Assembly: GCF_011386835.1 (NCBI RefSeq) | Contig: NC_088791.1 | Span: 129,494,943-129,558,942, forward strand | DNA length: 64,000 nucleotides | Origin: Chrysemys picta bellii | Lineage: Eukaryota; Chordata; Testudines; Emydidae | Reading direction: 5' to 3' | In this document: piece by piece, positions 11,405-23,139 of the stretch | How the letters are laid out: every line of letters begins with the position of its first letter | How positions within the stretch are numbered: position 1 is the first letter of the stretch | Position numbers and translations under genes: made by a program | Notes under the pieces: model-generated | The model's input: the letters and a program-made list of their open reading frames with translations, nothing else | What the model was told of the DNA's origin: nothing | The model's database searches: none

Positions 11405-11775
11405 ATAGTATAGTAACACTCAGCACATACACAGCGTTTTTCATCCATGGGCCTCAAAGTCCCCACAAACAATTATTAAACCTAACCAGCACCATGCGGA
11501 GCTAGATTAGCATTCTCCCCATTTTACACACGGGGCAATGAGGCTAGGGTGACCAGCTAGCAAGTGTGAAAAATCGGGATGGGGTGGGGGGTGGTAAATA
11601 GCCTACATAAGAAAAAGCCTAAATATCGGGACTGTCCCTATAAAAAAAAAAAAAAAAAAAAAAAAATCGGGACATCTGGTCACCCTAAATGAGGCACAGA
11701 GAAGCTAAGTATCCTAGCCAGGCATATACAATGGAACACAGAACTCTTGAATTCCAACATATCACTCTACAACTA
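11405..11775 (-). mobile_element. MIR SINE, interrupted by a hAT MITE
   Basis: On the plus strand 'ctccccattttacacacggg' followed by 'gcaatgaggc', then, after the insertion, 'aaatgaggcacagagaag' matches the reverse complement of the MIR core (the 'ctcagtttcc...taaaatgggg' region). The MITE at 11545-11687 splits it. MIRs are ancient, so the copy is diverged. Confidence 0.7.
11545..11687. mobile_element. hAT-type MITE with TAGGGTGACCAG ends
   Basis: The inverted ends are TAGGGTGACCAG and CTGGTCACCCTA. A perfect 8-bp duplication, AATGAGGC, flanks it (11537-11544 and 11688-11695), which supports hAT. The interior has 'cgggactgtccctataaa' followed by an A-run of about 24. A second copy lies at 51586-51709. 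Confidence 0.92.
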
Positions 11776-12279
11776 GACAACATTCGCTCTGCTGAAGACC
11801 AGATAAAAAACCAAACAGACACACTTAGCAATTTCAAAGCACTTTACCGCCTTCCAGTAAAACATGTTTAGAATAGGAATTACTCATGACTCGAGACTGC
11901 TTGGGCCCCGGCAATGTTCATAACCACACTTAAGTACGCTTGGAAATTCCCTGGCAGCGTTGTTGCAGGAACAGACATTTCCTGTAATTTTCGGAAGCAT
12001 TTTATTCTCCTCTTTAGCCTGTTGTGCGGGGGAGGGAGAGGAGGATGCTATATTATAATTAAGCAAAATGTGAGAGAGAGATCCCCGAATATAAAATGCA
12101 AACTTCAGCTATTCACACTTAAACAATAGTTTTTGTTCATTGGGACAAAGAGGGATTTTTCTGCTGACCCTAGAAAAGTTAATACACAGTAAATAAAGGT
12201 GACTAAAAAAATAAACTTACTATTTTGCTTATTTATGGTATATAAGAAAAGCCGTCAAGCCTTTTAAAATTATTATTAA
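11776..12279. other. No gene seen; unique sequence
   Basis: No repeat or exon recognised. The short frames at 11884-12129 have no motifs. Confidence 0.5.
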
Positions 12280-12558
12280 TACAGTAGAACCTCAGAGTTA
12301 TGAACACCACTAGATTTATGAACTGACCAGTCAACCACACATCACATTTGGAACCGGAAATACAAAATCAGGCAGCAACAGAGACAAAAAAGGCAGCATT
12401 TTTCTTCTGCAGAGTAAAGTTTCAAAGGCTGTATTAAGTCAATGTTCAGTTGTAAACTTTTGAAAGAACAACCAGAACGTTTTGTTGAGTTATGAACATT
12501 TCAGAATTACGAACAACCTCCATTCCCGAGGTGTTCATAACTCGGAGGTTCTACTGTA
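12280..12558. mobile_element. Tigger/pogo-like MITE with 28-bp inverted repeats
   Basis: The terminal repeats at 12281-12308 and 12530-12557 match at 27 of 28 positions when one is reverse complemented (start ACAGTAGAACCTC, then 'gagttatgaacacc'). TA dinucleotides lie at both edges, as expected for Tc1/mariner/pogo elements. No transposase is present. Confidence 0.85.
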
Positions 12559-13662
12559 CTACATTCTGCTTGTATCTTGCATCAAAAATGTGGGTATTTT
12601 CTACCCTGCTGCTACTCAGAGCTTTCCCAAACTTTTCAATCTTATAACAAAAAGAGAGACAGAATGCGCCTCTCCCTCTTAGCAGCCACTAGGGTTGAAT
12701 GGTGCGGCTTCAAATGTGTCACTCACTAACTAAAAGCTGATGTGAGACACCAAGCCTTCTAGCATGGTTCTGGGACAGCATCCTTGTAGGAATCCCAGCA
12801 CCCTTTCCTCCTCTCGCAGCTAGAGGGGCACTGCCTCTTGCCAATGAGCTCTGTCATCTTTTGTCTTGGTCCATGTAGGTTTAATCCTCTGCCTAGTAAA
12901 GGGTCTGATATGGTCTGTTAAGGCTGGGTCATTCTGCTCCAGCTAAAGACTCATCTGTCTGATTCCACACAATCCTCCTCTCAAGACAATGCTTTCAAGA
13001 CCTAAGTTACAGGATGTAGGGAGGATTTAAGGATTTACAGTTACCCTCAAATATCCAAATTGGGAGGTCGATGGTAGTTGCCTCTTTCCCGTTATAAACC
13101 CTACATAGAATACGTAAGAGTCTTATTTATGGGATCCCACAGGATGTGGAGACTGGCCACATACATTCCAAAAATGTAACACTGTGGTTTATCATCTCAA
13201 AATTTTAGCATATGATTCAAAAACCTAAAATGCACGAATAAAGACTAGAGTTACCAACTACTCTGTAGCGCTAGCAACGGCTCTGAGCTCTTTACATTTC
13301 AGTAATCCCTGTGTGTCTAAGCAGCATAGGCCACACACTCATTTACAGCATGGGGGCAATTCCAATTCATTCAAGGTTTTAATATAGAAGCAATACAATC
13401 AAATTGCATACAATTGCTCCACAAGAACCACCCTAATTGGGTAGACCAATGTAAATAGTGGTTTTATGTAACATCTTTACGAGGGAACAAGTTAAAAACA
13501 AAAGCCAATGGACTGAGCAGGAATGCTAGAGTAAAAACTTAAGTACAGTATTTCCAGTACAACACCTCTTTCATTAGTCTGTCTTATCCAGCATGACCCC
13601 TGAGGATTTAGATAATGTCTCCCCCCCTTTAAGATTAGGATCGCAGGTGTTGTGATTAGCTT

Positions 13663-13695
<33 letters not shown>

Positions 13696-14240
13696 ACACC
13701 TTGTAGGCAAGTGTAATGATGGATGTTTTGGGAGAGAGCAGATCAGCGGCAAGCCCCAGTAATGATCCAGCAAAAGTAAGTATCCTTTTCTGTGGCCACT
13801 TCAGGGAGCAAGTGGAAGGATAGTGCTGAACTCTTCACCAAGGAGCCTAGAACGCATAATGGTGCTTTTATTGTGGAAGAGAAACAGAATAACTCTTTTG
13901 GGGGGGGGGGTGACTTTTCAGGAATTAAATATCATAGTTCTAAACAAAATATCACCTTCGCAAGAGGAGCGGGCCTCATTTAAAAACTGAAAAATGCATT
14001 AAACGCTGTCCCTGTGGTAAATGGTGGGTTAATTTCTGTGAGTTTTCACCCATTTGAGGAAGTGACACTAGTTCTCAGAGGGCAACAAATGTTCAACTCA
14101 TTCACACCAGGGCATGAGAAAAAGCTACAGGGATTTTTTTAAATGTTAGGTCAGCTTTAATAGCTTGCTTCTTCCTGCTTTGTTTGGAAACACAGTATTG
14201 CACGTGTCTAGTCAGCTCTCAGGAACGGCACCCAAAAACG

Positions 14241-14274
<34 letters not shown>

Positions 14275-14421
14275 CAACACAACACACCAATCTTATTACC
14301 ACAAGTAACATTTCAGATAGCTATTAAACGTAAGTTACATCTTATTGTCAAACAAGTTCAAGACACTGCACAAGTCTACCCCCAAATGAAGACTTTTGTA
14401 ATTTTTTTTAAATTGAGGCGA
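12559..14421. other. No gene seen; unique sequence with long A-runs
   Basis: A-runs lie at about 13665-13694 and 14243-14272. A G-run is at about 13901-13910. No exon was recognised. The open frames at 13492-13773 (minus) and 13792-13983 look like chance. Confidence 0.5.
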
Positions 14422-14709
14422 AGGCTGTGTCTACGCTAGAGAGCTTACAGCGGCACAGCTGTACCAATGCAGCTGTGCTGTTATACAATCTCTCATGTAC
14501 CTACTCTATGCCAACAGGAGATAGTTCTCCCACAGCATAAGTAAACCATCCCCAACGAGCGGCAGTAGCTATGATGGCGGGAAAGTGTCTCCCACTGACA
14601 GAGCTCTGTGCACGCCGCGCTTCTGTCAGCGTAACTTATGTCAGTTGGGGTGTCCCTACCCCGACCGACAAAAATTTTACCAACAAAAGTGCTAGTGTAG
14701 ACAAAGCCT
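14422..14709. mobile_element. hAT-like MITE of the 'tgtctacactag' family
   Basis: The ends AGGCTGTGTCTACGCTAG and the complement of AGGCTTTGTCTACACTAG form an inverted repeat. Related copies are at 25282-25575, 27161-27466, 51488-51900, 52016-52290 and 57214-57433. The interior 'acagcggcacagctgt' recurs at about 52246-52261. I see no clear target duplication. Confidence 0.78.
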
Positions 14710-14814
14710 AAGTGTTAGGGAGAGCCCAGGGGAAGTCCTCTGTTAACAGAGCACCTAGAGCAATGCTGCTGCAAGAGGTCTGTATCCAATATGCACCATT
14801 GTGATCTGAAGGGA

Positions 14815-14885
14815 TATTTTGTGTCCAGCAATTGCACTTAAGCACGTGCTTAAGCCCATCCCTATCAAGCAAAGAAATGAAGCTG
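14815..14885. repeat. Palindromic amniote-type repeat trace
   Basis: The string 'gcacttaagcacgtgctt' is self-complementary and resembles the core of the palindromic repeats described elsewhere in the window. Weak support. Confidence 0.35.
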
Positions 14886-15012
14886 CTTCTTATTGTCTCA
14901 ATTCTATTATACAAAACCCCCAAGCAAAAGGTGTTTGGGGAGCACCAGTGGATGGAGAGAGTGTAAGAAGTCACTGAAGCATGATTTTCTTGGGAGCTAG
15001 GAGGCAATGCAG

Positions 15013-15541
15013 CAGGGGTGAAAGTAATGCGGTATGGGCTGGTACGGAGTACCAGTAAAAAGTGGCCGCCAGTACCGGCCCGTACAGCTGACTTTAAAGC
15101 ACTGCTGCGGCAGCACTTTAATGTCACTGTCCTTTTTGTGCCCCCCGTTGGCGGCCCTGCTGGGTCCCTAGCAGCAGGGCTGCCGATTTGGGGGGGGGGG
15201 GGGGGGGAGGAGGGGCGCGCAAAAGGGGCAGCAATGTTAAAGCGCTGCCACGGCAAAGGCTTTAACATTGTTGCCTCTTTTGTCCTCCCCACCCCCCTGC
15301 AGCCACCAACGGGAGCAGCTGCCCCGGGGCCAGTGATTTAAAAGGGCCCAGGGCTCCGGCCGCTGCTACTGCAGCAGCAGCTGGAGCCCTGGGCCCTTTA
15401 AATCGCTGCTGGAGCCCCAGGCAGCGTGGGCCAGGCAGCGCGGAAGGGCTGACTGGGGGGACGCTGACCCCCAGTCCCGCCCCTTTTGCCCAAGTCACCA
15501 GCCCCTGTACCAGTAAGAGATCAATTTTACTTTCACCCCTG
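15013..15541. mobile_element. hAT-type MITE, 529 bp, GC-rich
   Basis: The inverted ends are CAGGGGTGAAAGTAA and TTACTTTCACCCCTG. A perfect 8-bp duplication, CAATGCAG, flanks it (15005-15012 and 15542-15549). The interior is GC-rich, with a long G-run (about 15191-15207) and an internal inverted pair built on 'aaagggcccagggctcc' and its complement (about 15341-15402). The long minus-strand open frame over 14708-15292 spans the element and is not a gene. Confidence 0.92.
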
Positions 15542-15549
15542 CAATGCAG

Positions 15550-16548
15550 AGAGAGTCTACATGAGGGTCTTCAGATCCAAGACTAGGGGCCAAACTCCTA
15601 TCATTCCCCCTTCCACCAACACACACTTACATCTGAGAGGATAATTCAGAAAAATCAGAACTGAAAACATTTTCCTGGCAAGTTTAGCCCCATGCACATC
15701 ATTTGTAGGGATGCTTCTTGTTCCCATCAGCCATTTACTTCCAATTTGTCATTTGAATGACACTGTACTAACAGATGTTTCTATTATTGGACATACAGAG
15801 GGCTGTGACAGCACACAGCAGGTACTTATTGTAACGTGCTTGGAGATGCTTGTATGAAAGGTGCTAGGAGCTTATTTGGTATTGCATTTAGGGTTCAAGT
15901 TTAGCAGTAGTCTCAAAGCCACAACAGTATTTAACTTGCTGGAGCACATGGCACAATGGGCAGGTCAATCAGGTAGTCGGAATGCTAAAACACAGAATTT
16001 GTATTTAATTTTTAGGGGTTTACTGTTTCCAGCCATATGACTTCTGCTTTATGTGCCCCATCTGCACCTCTCTATGGCACCATATATATATATAGGCTTG
16101 CAAGGATTACATTTTTTTAACCAATAAATGTCAGTAGATGTTTATTTCACTGGGCATACACAGACAAAATATTTCCATTGCCTATCTGTAAATTTCTGTT
16201 ATCAAAGAAAGAAAAATGCTGCTTAAGAACTTAGAGTTTGCTTTAAAGGATATTCACTTTGTATATTGACATGTGACGTTAACCATTCAAACAAATGGTC
16301 ATAAAGCTTTAACTTTTTGAATCTTAACATCTACTGTCAGGAAACATTTGTCATGCTTTTTTTATTGTCTGACCCCTTCTCCCCCCCCCCCCCCAATATA
16401 TATATTTTTTTTAAACTTTCCCGATTATGGGAAAGTAACAACTTTAAAACAATGCTTTAAAACAAGCATTGCTATTATCCTTTAATTTATCAAAAAATAC
16501 AAATTGAATATTTTATATCTATATCTATATATAGATAGATATAGATAT
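15550..16548. other. No gene seen; unique sequence with possible MIR tail at 15825-15880
   Basis: The segment 'gtgcttggagatgcttg' followed by 'gaaaggtgctag' recalls a MIR-type 3' region, low certainty. A C-run (16381-16394) and AT-rich simple repeats, including TATATC/GATATA around 16515-16548, precede the next MITE. Confidence 0.4.
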
Positions 16549-16769
16549 CAGTGATTCTCAAACTTTTGTACTGGTGACACCTTTCATTTAGCAAGCCTCT
16601 GAGTGTGACCCCCCCCACATAAATAAAGTGTTTTTAATTTAACACCATTATAAATGCTGGAGGTAAAGCAGGGTTTGGGATGGAGGCTGACAGCTCACGC
16701 CCCCCCTCCCCCCACGTAATAACTTCATGACCCCCTGAGGGGTCCCAACCCCCAGTTTCAGAACCTCTG
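16549..16769. mobile_element. hAT/Charlie-like MITE with 'cagtgattctcaaac' ends
   Basis: The left end CAGTGATTCTCAAACTTT pairs with the right end, whose complement is CAGAGGTTCTGAAACTGG. The interior has runs of C flanking 'gctggaggtaaagcaggg'. AT-rich simple sequence on both sides obscures any duplication. No coding capacity. Confidence 0.75.
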
Positions 16770-17955
16770 ATATATAGTAGCAGATACATACAGAAGAATG
16801 CCATAACCACACCATTTCCCCCTACAAAATATTGCTGGGCTCCCTTACTACGCTTTCAGTTTGGAAGCATATTTTCATATGTAGTGTTTTCTAGAGCATC
16901 TATTACCCACAGGGATTATATAAATTTGCAGCAGATAACACAAGAATGTTGCCACAGAGCTTTGAAGATGCAGGGAACAACATGGGCTATTATTTACGTG
17001 ACATACTCATTGTCTGAAGTGCGCCTATAAATGTCTACACATTTATAAAATAGATATACACAAAAGAATTTAAAAACAAAAGCATTGGATTTAATTACAT
17101 TTACTCAGATTCCTCCAGCTACACAATGAATGATTTTACAGATCCCTTTAAATAGCAACTGTAGGTCAGCAGCTGTTATTTTGTTGAGCATTTGTTCTCA
17201 ATGACAAATGAAGAAGCACTGGACTTCATACTAGCCCTGATCCATTGATTCATGCTCCTCGGTGCAATGAGAATACAAAAAAAAATAATAGTTCTATGCT
17301 ATAATTAGTAGTTCAAGGTCTTACTTCTACAAGAACAAATAAAATAGTGAAAGAAAAAAAAAAGTTAACATTAACTTCCATGGAAGCAGAGTAAGGCCAA
17401 TGCAAAACACTTTTGAAAAGCTCACCCTAAACTGCCAGGCCCAGCTACTTAGCAGGCAATTAGCAAATCGGGGAAGGATTGGTTGTTCACCACCAGTGGC
17501 AAGTTTTTCACTTTCTCTAAAGCTACCTCAAATATACCTTTGTGTTTTATTAACTTGATCATACATGACCTGAACATCCTGGAAAGAGTGCGCTTTTTAG
17601 AAGTTAAAAAACAAAAGCAAACAAAACCCCAAAGCAGTTTCATAAAGAAAGATCCCAGAATACCAGTGCCAAAATTTAAGTGTATTTATCAACATGTATA
17701 TTTATGATGAAGGGAAACAAAATTTAGGACAGAAACATTTCAGAGTTGAGTTTCCAGAGGAGTTATTACAAACTGTAAGACGATAAAGAGCTTCTTTGAC
17801 AATGTGATTCAAGAAAAGTTTGACTGAAATATGTTTGACAAAAGGTGGGAGTATTTTACACCCCCACCCCTTTTTTTTTTTTTTTAAAATAAAGATTTCT
17901 AGTTACACTCTAAGAAGCCGATAGGCATGTATGAGTGGCATACGTCTTCTGTTAT
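16770..17955. other. No gene seen; unique sequence
   Basis: AT-rich unique DNA with a T-run at about 17871-17886. The small opposite-strand frames near 17449-17707 have no motif. Confidence 0.5.
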
Positions 17956-17963
17956 ACCTCCAG

Positions 17964-18180
17964 CAAGGCCGGCTCCAGGCACCAACTTACCAAGCAGGTG
18001 CTTGGGGCGGCCACTTCCGAGAGGGGCGGCACGTCCAGCTGTTCGGCGGCAATTCGGCAGACGGTCCCTCACTCATGCTCGGAGCGAAGGACCTCCCACC
18101 GAATTGCCGCTGCAGATCGTGATCACGGCTTTTTTTTTGTTTGGCTGCTTGGGGCAGCCAAAACCCTGGAGCCGGCCCTG
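17964..18180. mobile_element. hAT-type MITE with 'caggccggctccagg'-like ends, 217 bp
   Basis: The terminal repeats are CAAGGCCGGCTCCAGG and CCTGGAGCCGGCCCTG, matching 15 of 16 when paired. A perfect 8-bp duplication, ACCTCCAG, flanks it (17956-17963 and 18181-18188). The interior is GC-rich with a T-run near 18130. The several overlapping open frames here are composition effects. Confidence 0.93.
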
Positions 18181-18188
18181 ACCTCCAG

Positions 18189-19087
18189 TCTCTACTTCTT
18201 AGAGACTGATCCTGGAATATCAGGTATGCCACAAGTGGTCATTCTAATCACGTCTTCCATCTGGAGCATGAGGCCAAAATAGAAAGAGTCAAGGAGGGAA
18301 ACCTATGAAAAGAAACTAGAAAGTTCTCTGAGAAATGGATGACTTGTTGCTTAATCAAGAGGCTAAGATGGAAATAAGCAGCTTACAAAAGCTTCATGAT
18401 GTACTAATAAGTTTTCAGAAGTGACTTAAAATTAGGTCAGTCCAATTTGTGGCTGATACTTTGTTCTTTGGTGACTATGAACTCATAATGATGTCAGTCT
18501 CGTGTTCAAACATGCCACATTTAGCAGCATATAGCTTTCCTGAGAGCCGCTTTCAGCCTTCACACTTCTGCCAGATTCTTAGCTCATACTAAGCTGACTC
18601 AGGCATGCCACCTCAGTTTCGAGGGAGTTACGTTGGCTTCCTGTCAAATATTACGCTGAGGGGTTGGTGGAGGGGGTTTGGTAGTGCTTTATTGACTTAA
18701 AGCAAAACTGCTAGTCTAGAGCACCTAGGAAGCAGGTGCTTCCAGTTGTTTTTAACCTTTAGGTCCTGATCTAGTGAAGTCCTGAATGAGTTCTGAAGGC
18801 ACACATCATCTCACAGGATTAGGCCCTTATTTTGGAGACACTTTGCATACAGGCCCCCTCCCGCCAAAAAAAAAAAAGAAAAAAAAAGAAAAAGAGGCAA
18901 ACTCAGTTGATTATATAATGTTTTTAAACCAAAAAAAAAAAAAAATTTAGTTTTTCAATCTATTGTTTCGGACACAGATCTTGCCCAGGATCTTGTAAAG
19001 TACTTAGGGAATTCTGGCATAAGGGATGGTTTATGAGGCAAGTATATTGTGAAGTTTGGATTTATCAGTTAAGCTTTGGTCATTGGT
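18189..19087. other. No gene seen; palindromic repeat trace at 18765-18830
   Basis: The stretch 'taggtcctgatctagtgaag' to 'aggattaggccc' resembles the palindromic repeat family. A-rich simple sequence lies at about 18866-18896 and 18931-18945. The rest is unique. Confidence 0.4.
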
Positions 19088-19159
19088 GGCCTGATCTAAA
19101 GCCCATCAAAGTCAATGGAAAGACTGACAATGGCCTCAGTAGGCTTAGGATCAGGCCTT
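19088..19159. repeat. Palindromic amniote-type repeat
   Basis: GGCCTGATCTAAAGCCCATC at the left and the complement-like 'ggcttaggatcaggcc' at the right, around 'aaagtcaatggaaagact'. It is the best-preserved copy of this type in the window. Confidence 0.6.
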
Positions 19160-19360
19160 AAGACAGCAAAATACTGTGGGTATCTGGCCAGTTACAAGTA
19201 GAGCAGCAATTTTTTGGGAGAGGGACGGGGGGAAATTATCTATTGCTGTAGGCGTCTTAACAAAAACTGATTTATTTGCTTCTAATGACAAAAGCAGCAG
19301 AGACTCCCAACACTGAAACATACAAATGGTGTAGAGGAAAGTGCAGTAGAACAGTCCACT

Positions 19361-19545
19361 AAGGGAGAAGGATAGCTCAGTGGTTTGAGCATTGGCCTGC
19401 TAAGCCCAGGGTTATAAATTCAATCCTTGACGGGGCCAGTTAGGGTTCTGGGGCAAAATCAGTACTTGGTCCTGCAAGTGAAGGCAGGGGGCTGGACTCA
19501 ATGACCTTTCAAGGTCCCTTCCAGCTCTATGAAAGATCTATCTAT
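19361..19545 (+). mobile_element. tRNA-derived SINE with CR1-like tail (cryptodiran turtle type)
   Basis: A Pol III A-box-like TAGCTCAGTGGT (19373-19384) and a B-box-like region (about 19410-19425, 'ggttataaattcaatcc') mark a tRNA-related head. The 3' end ('ctggactcaatgacctttc', 'aaggtcccttccagc') resembles the CR1 3' tail at 31508-31560. This is the known architecture of tortoise Pol III SINEs, mobilised by CR1 machinery. The B box is imperfect, so transcription is doubtful. Confidence 0.88.
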
Positions 19546-19832
19546 ATAAAATCACTTTTTCTGACCAGTGGCGACACGGAATTTTTGTTTTTCCTGACAC
19601 GATGTCATAAATCCATACCATAGACTACTCTGTGGTGTAATGATATAGCATGGGTTCCTTAGCACGCAATCAGGGGGAAAAGATCCCTTCCCACTATATG
19701 CAGAAAAATCCAGGCTAGGTCAGGGCTGTTTACAGCACCAGTGTCAACTGCAGCATGGATAAGATTTAAGTGCTCACTTTCATTGGTAGAGTGGTCAATG
19801 AAAACCTGTGGTCCTGCTAAACTACATTATAA

Positions 19833-19956
19833 CTATCAGAGGGGTAGCCGTGTTTGTTGCTTTTTACAGCTGCAGTCAGACGCATTCACCCACAAAAGCT
19901 TATGCTTCAATAAGTCTGTTAGTCTATAAGGTGCCACAGGACCTTTGTTGCTTTTT
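19833..19956. mobile_element. Short Penelope-like inverted insertion
   Basis: The left end 'gaggggtagccgtgtt' is the minus-strand tip of a Penelope 3' end. The rest ('cacaaaagcttatgcttc', 'aaggtgccacaggacc') is plus strand. A 9-bp perfect duplication, ACATTATAA, flanks it (19824-19832 and 19957-19965). It belongs to a variant subfamily ending in 'ttgctttttaca'. Confidence 0.75.
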
Positions 19957-19965
19957 ACATTATAA

Positions 19966-22900
19966 ATGGGACTGCTGGAAAAAAGAAAAATGGTATTTTC
20001 TCTGAAAACAAAACAAAACAAAAAAAACCCTCACACAAAAGAGAATTGAAAAATATTTGTTTCCTCTGAAAAAAAACTGACCAACTCCAACAATAGCAGA
20101 AAATACAGAAATGGAAACTAGCCGTACAGAATAGAAGGAAACCCAAGACCCAATAACCTGGCTCTTCCAAAACTAACAACGTTTCATGTTTTTCTCCTAT
20201 TTCAAGGCTTCATTATACAGTATCAACAAACCAAATGACAAGACAGATTTTCCAAGGGCAAGTACATGGGAGTAAAAAAAAAAAAAAAAAAAAGTGTGCC
20301 TTTTAAATTGTTACCGGAGTGAAGTACCCTGGAAGTACTTGGCCAAGATCCAGTGAATAAAATATCAGCTAGACAGCTCTCCATCTATTCAGATATCTTC
20401 CTGGGCTTCTCTGCTGGGGATTTTGTAGAGGATGGAAAGTCCAAGATTGCAGTCCCCAGCAGTGACTGTCAACTGGTTGTAGGGAAAGAAAAATGGCGTT
20501 ACACTGGGAGAACCAGTCTCTCCCTATAAATGCCAGATGCCTCTTGGATAAGAAAGTCTAGGTGAGAAGGTCCTCTTGGAAATGAGAGGTTGTCTCCTCA
20601 GCTCGGCTTTCCCCGGACTCAGAGGATGGAAGCCTGGGTGATTTATTTGTGGAATGGATCAAGACATGCAAGAGGGAAGGGGGAAGTCATTTTCCCCTCA
20701 GCCACAATTCCAGCAAAGCTCACTGTCTGGTCTCCCTGGGAAGAGGTGCAAAAAGAACAGGTTTTTCCCTTTAGGCTTCTTTTCTTGTTTGTCCACCATA
20801 TTGGGACTGAGAAGCAACATGCCAGGGCACATGCTGGTGGAGGCCAAGAATTAAGTGACCCGAGCGCCACAAACTGAATGTCTGGCACAGATCCAGCCAA
20901 ATTAAAGCCCAATTGCACCAGAAATGTAAGATTTTGGTTTGTTTTTAGTTCAGAGAAAAAACACTTTTCGAGCCAGAGGGAGGTCTAACTAACCTGCCTG
21001 CAGCTGTGGATGCAGAACAAAATCAGATGGTTCTTCAGCAAGATAAGTATATTCCTGAGCCAGCAACTGATAGGTCTGAGTCTGCCGCACAGAGCTGCAA
21101 GCAGGTAGAAGACCCACTGCAGCTATACTACGTTGATTTTTTATTAAAATCAGTAGTTATTTATTTGTACCGTCATCCATACTTGCTCCTGAGCTTGACT
21201 GCCCTATTAAAAAGAAATCTTAATACCAAATTAGTTATTATAGGCGGCGTGGTATTGCTGCCTATTCTTAGGAGGTTGCCTGAACTTCCTATAAAACCCT
21301 GGCTTTTAGTGGCTTGTAACTTTGCCAAATGTAAACCATTTGGGCTGAAATCTCCCATGCCAGGTGTCTGTCTCAGGCTCAGCTTTTTTGGAAAGTTTCA
21401 GCTAAAACGGTTCAGCTGTTTGCGAGAACAAGATTATGGAAAAATATGTTTTGCCCATGTTAAAAAAAAGTCTTTCAACCATTTTGCTGAGAAACCGTAG
21501 AGCCTCTGTGCTTTGGAGCAGGGACTTGACATTTGGCCAGGAAGTCACGCTGGTGTTGCGTGGTGGTACCTTTTGCCATCCACATGAAAACTCAGCCAAG
21601 TTTCAAGTCTCCAAAAAATAAACTGCAGTTGGTAATGCTCCTTAGGGACTTAGAGTTTTGCAGCTAAATTCTCCTCAGATTCCATCCGGACAACGCATGT
21701 GCCAGCTTGAGAGCAAGGACTTTCCCTGCAGTTGCTGCTCCTGGGAATTACTTAAGAGATCTACATTTAAAACAAAACAAAAAAACAAAACAAAACCCAC
21801 ACACCACAGTTGTAAAGTCAAGCATTCAGAAGTTAGGTCATGTCACAGTTTAAGGTTTTCCATACAACCTTAATTCAGCCCCCCTGTGCATATGCATTAT
21901 GATAATTTAATTACATGATTACATACTACTTTTCTTAAGAACCCTGCCCAATTCAGTGAATGGGTAGTTATGTAACCAAGGACCCATCTGTTCTGCACTC
22001 ACATTAAAGATACCACGGTATCAACTGAGCCATACAAGATAAGAGATGCTAAAGTTCCAAAGCCCTAGTAATTTCCATGACATATGCATTATTTGGCAAT
22101 CTGTTCTTAGTACCTGAGAAAGTGATCTGCTTTAGAGACTAGCACTTTTACCAGTTATAAATCTAAACAAACAGCCAAAGCATTTGCAATTGACGGGAAT
22201 ATAGAGCAAAACAAATGAGACCACAGAGTACCAAACAAAAAGCTTCATTAAGGTAATGTTGGATTGCAGGTGCATCTCTATGATTCGGATTGACTCTTTC
22301 AAAAACATAGTTAACAAAAAACAAAACAAAACTAAAAGCAGTAGGAAAGGCAGGAAATTCAGAGCCAAGGTTCATTCAATTCACCAGAAACCAAGCCTCT
22401 GAAGGTCTGAAAAGTCAGTTTAACTATCTCAATTCTGCCCCATAGAGATGCCATCTTATCAGTGTCTTGCAAAACAAAAAACAACCCACTCCCCAAACAG
22501 AGTATATGCACCACAAAAATATATGATAGTAACAGTAGCCCAAAAGAGATGAGGTCTTATGTAACAGAAGCAAGTTCTCACAAGCTTACTTTTTGGAGAC
22601 TGGCAGTAAATTTGTCCCTTACTGGTTTGTTGCCCCATGTGACACGGCTATCAGACTGTCTCAAAAGCTGGCTCTGTAACAACCACATATCACAAGTCTG
22701 GATTTGGCTAAGGACACGTTCACTTCTTGCAATAACAGACTGGAAGAAGGATTGATGGAAAGACAAGAATTAACCTCAGGAATTGTGGCTGAGGGTTTTT
22801 TGTTTGTTTGTTTTTTTAAGATGTTGAACATAAATCTTTTAGAAGTTCATGCATGTAAATGGTTGGGAGTTTTCCCAACTTTAGCAAAAAAGTTTCCCTT

Positions 22901-23139
22901 TGTTAACTAATGGAGAGTGGTGAAAATAGTCACTGTACCATTGGGGAAAAAAAAAAAGAACACCCCACACTTCTTTTGGATTTTTAGTCATCCCGTTGTT
23001 TTGCAATTAAATAAAGGCAGTGAGGGAAAAAACAAGATTGAGATCACTGGCCAATCTAAAAGAATTATTTCATTAGCTGATGACATCACCATTATCTCAA
23101 AGTTTTAGGTCACCGTTAGGTATAAAAGAGGTCATTAAA
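19966..23139. other. No confirmed gene; unique sequence with a 164-codon open frame
   Basis: No repeat or exon is firmly recognised. The frame 21006-21500 (164 codons) starts with a polar stretch, then has an apolar segment at about residues 45-80. It lacks any domain I know, and its 3' part (about 21300-21600) reads like non-coding interspersed sequence. A-runs lie at 20274-20294 and near 22950. The short frames at 20590-20918 and 22132-22755 show no motif. Confidence 0.45.

Noticed and set aside
11545..11687. Reading the TAGGG...CCCTA MITE as a Tc1/mariner element with TA duplication
   Set aside because: Both copies show an 8-bp flanking duplication (8 of 8 and 7 of 8), which fits hAT better.
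14708..15292. 194-codon minus-strand frame
   Set aside because: It spans the GC-rich MITE at 15013-15541 and its flank. No domain is visible, and the MITE boundaries are exact.
17927..18282. Several overlapping frames on both strands
   Set aside because: All are explained by the MITE at 17964-18180 with perfect 8-bp duplication.
19361..19440. A functional tRNA gene
   Set aside because: The A-box and B-box are followed by a SINE body and CR1 tail. There is no intact cloverleaf or acceptor stem.
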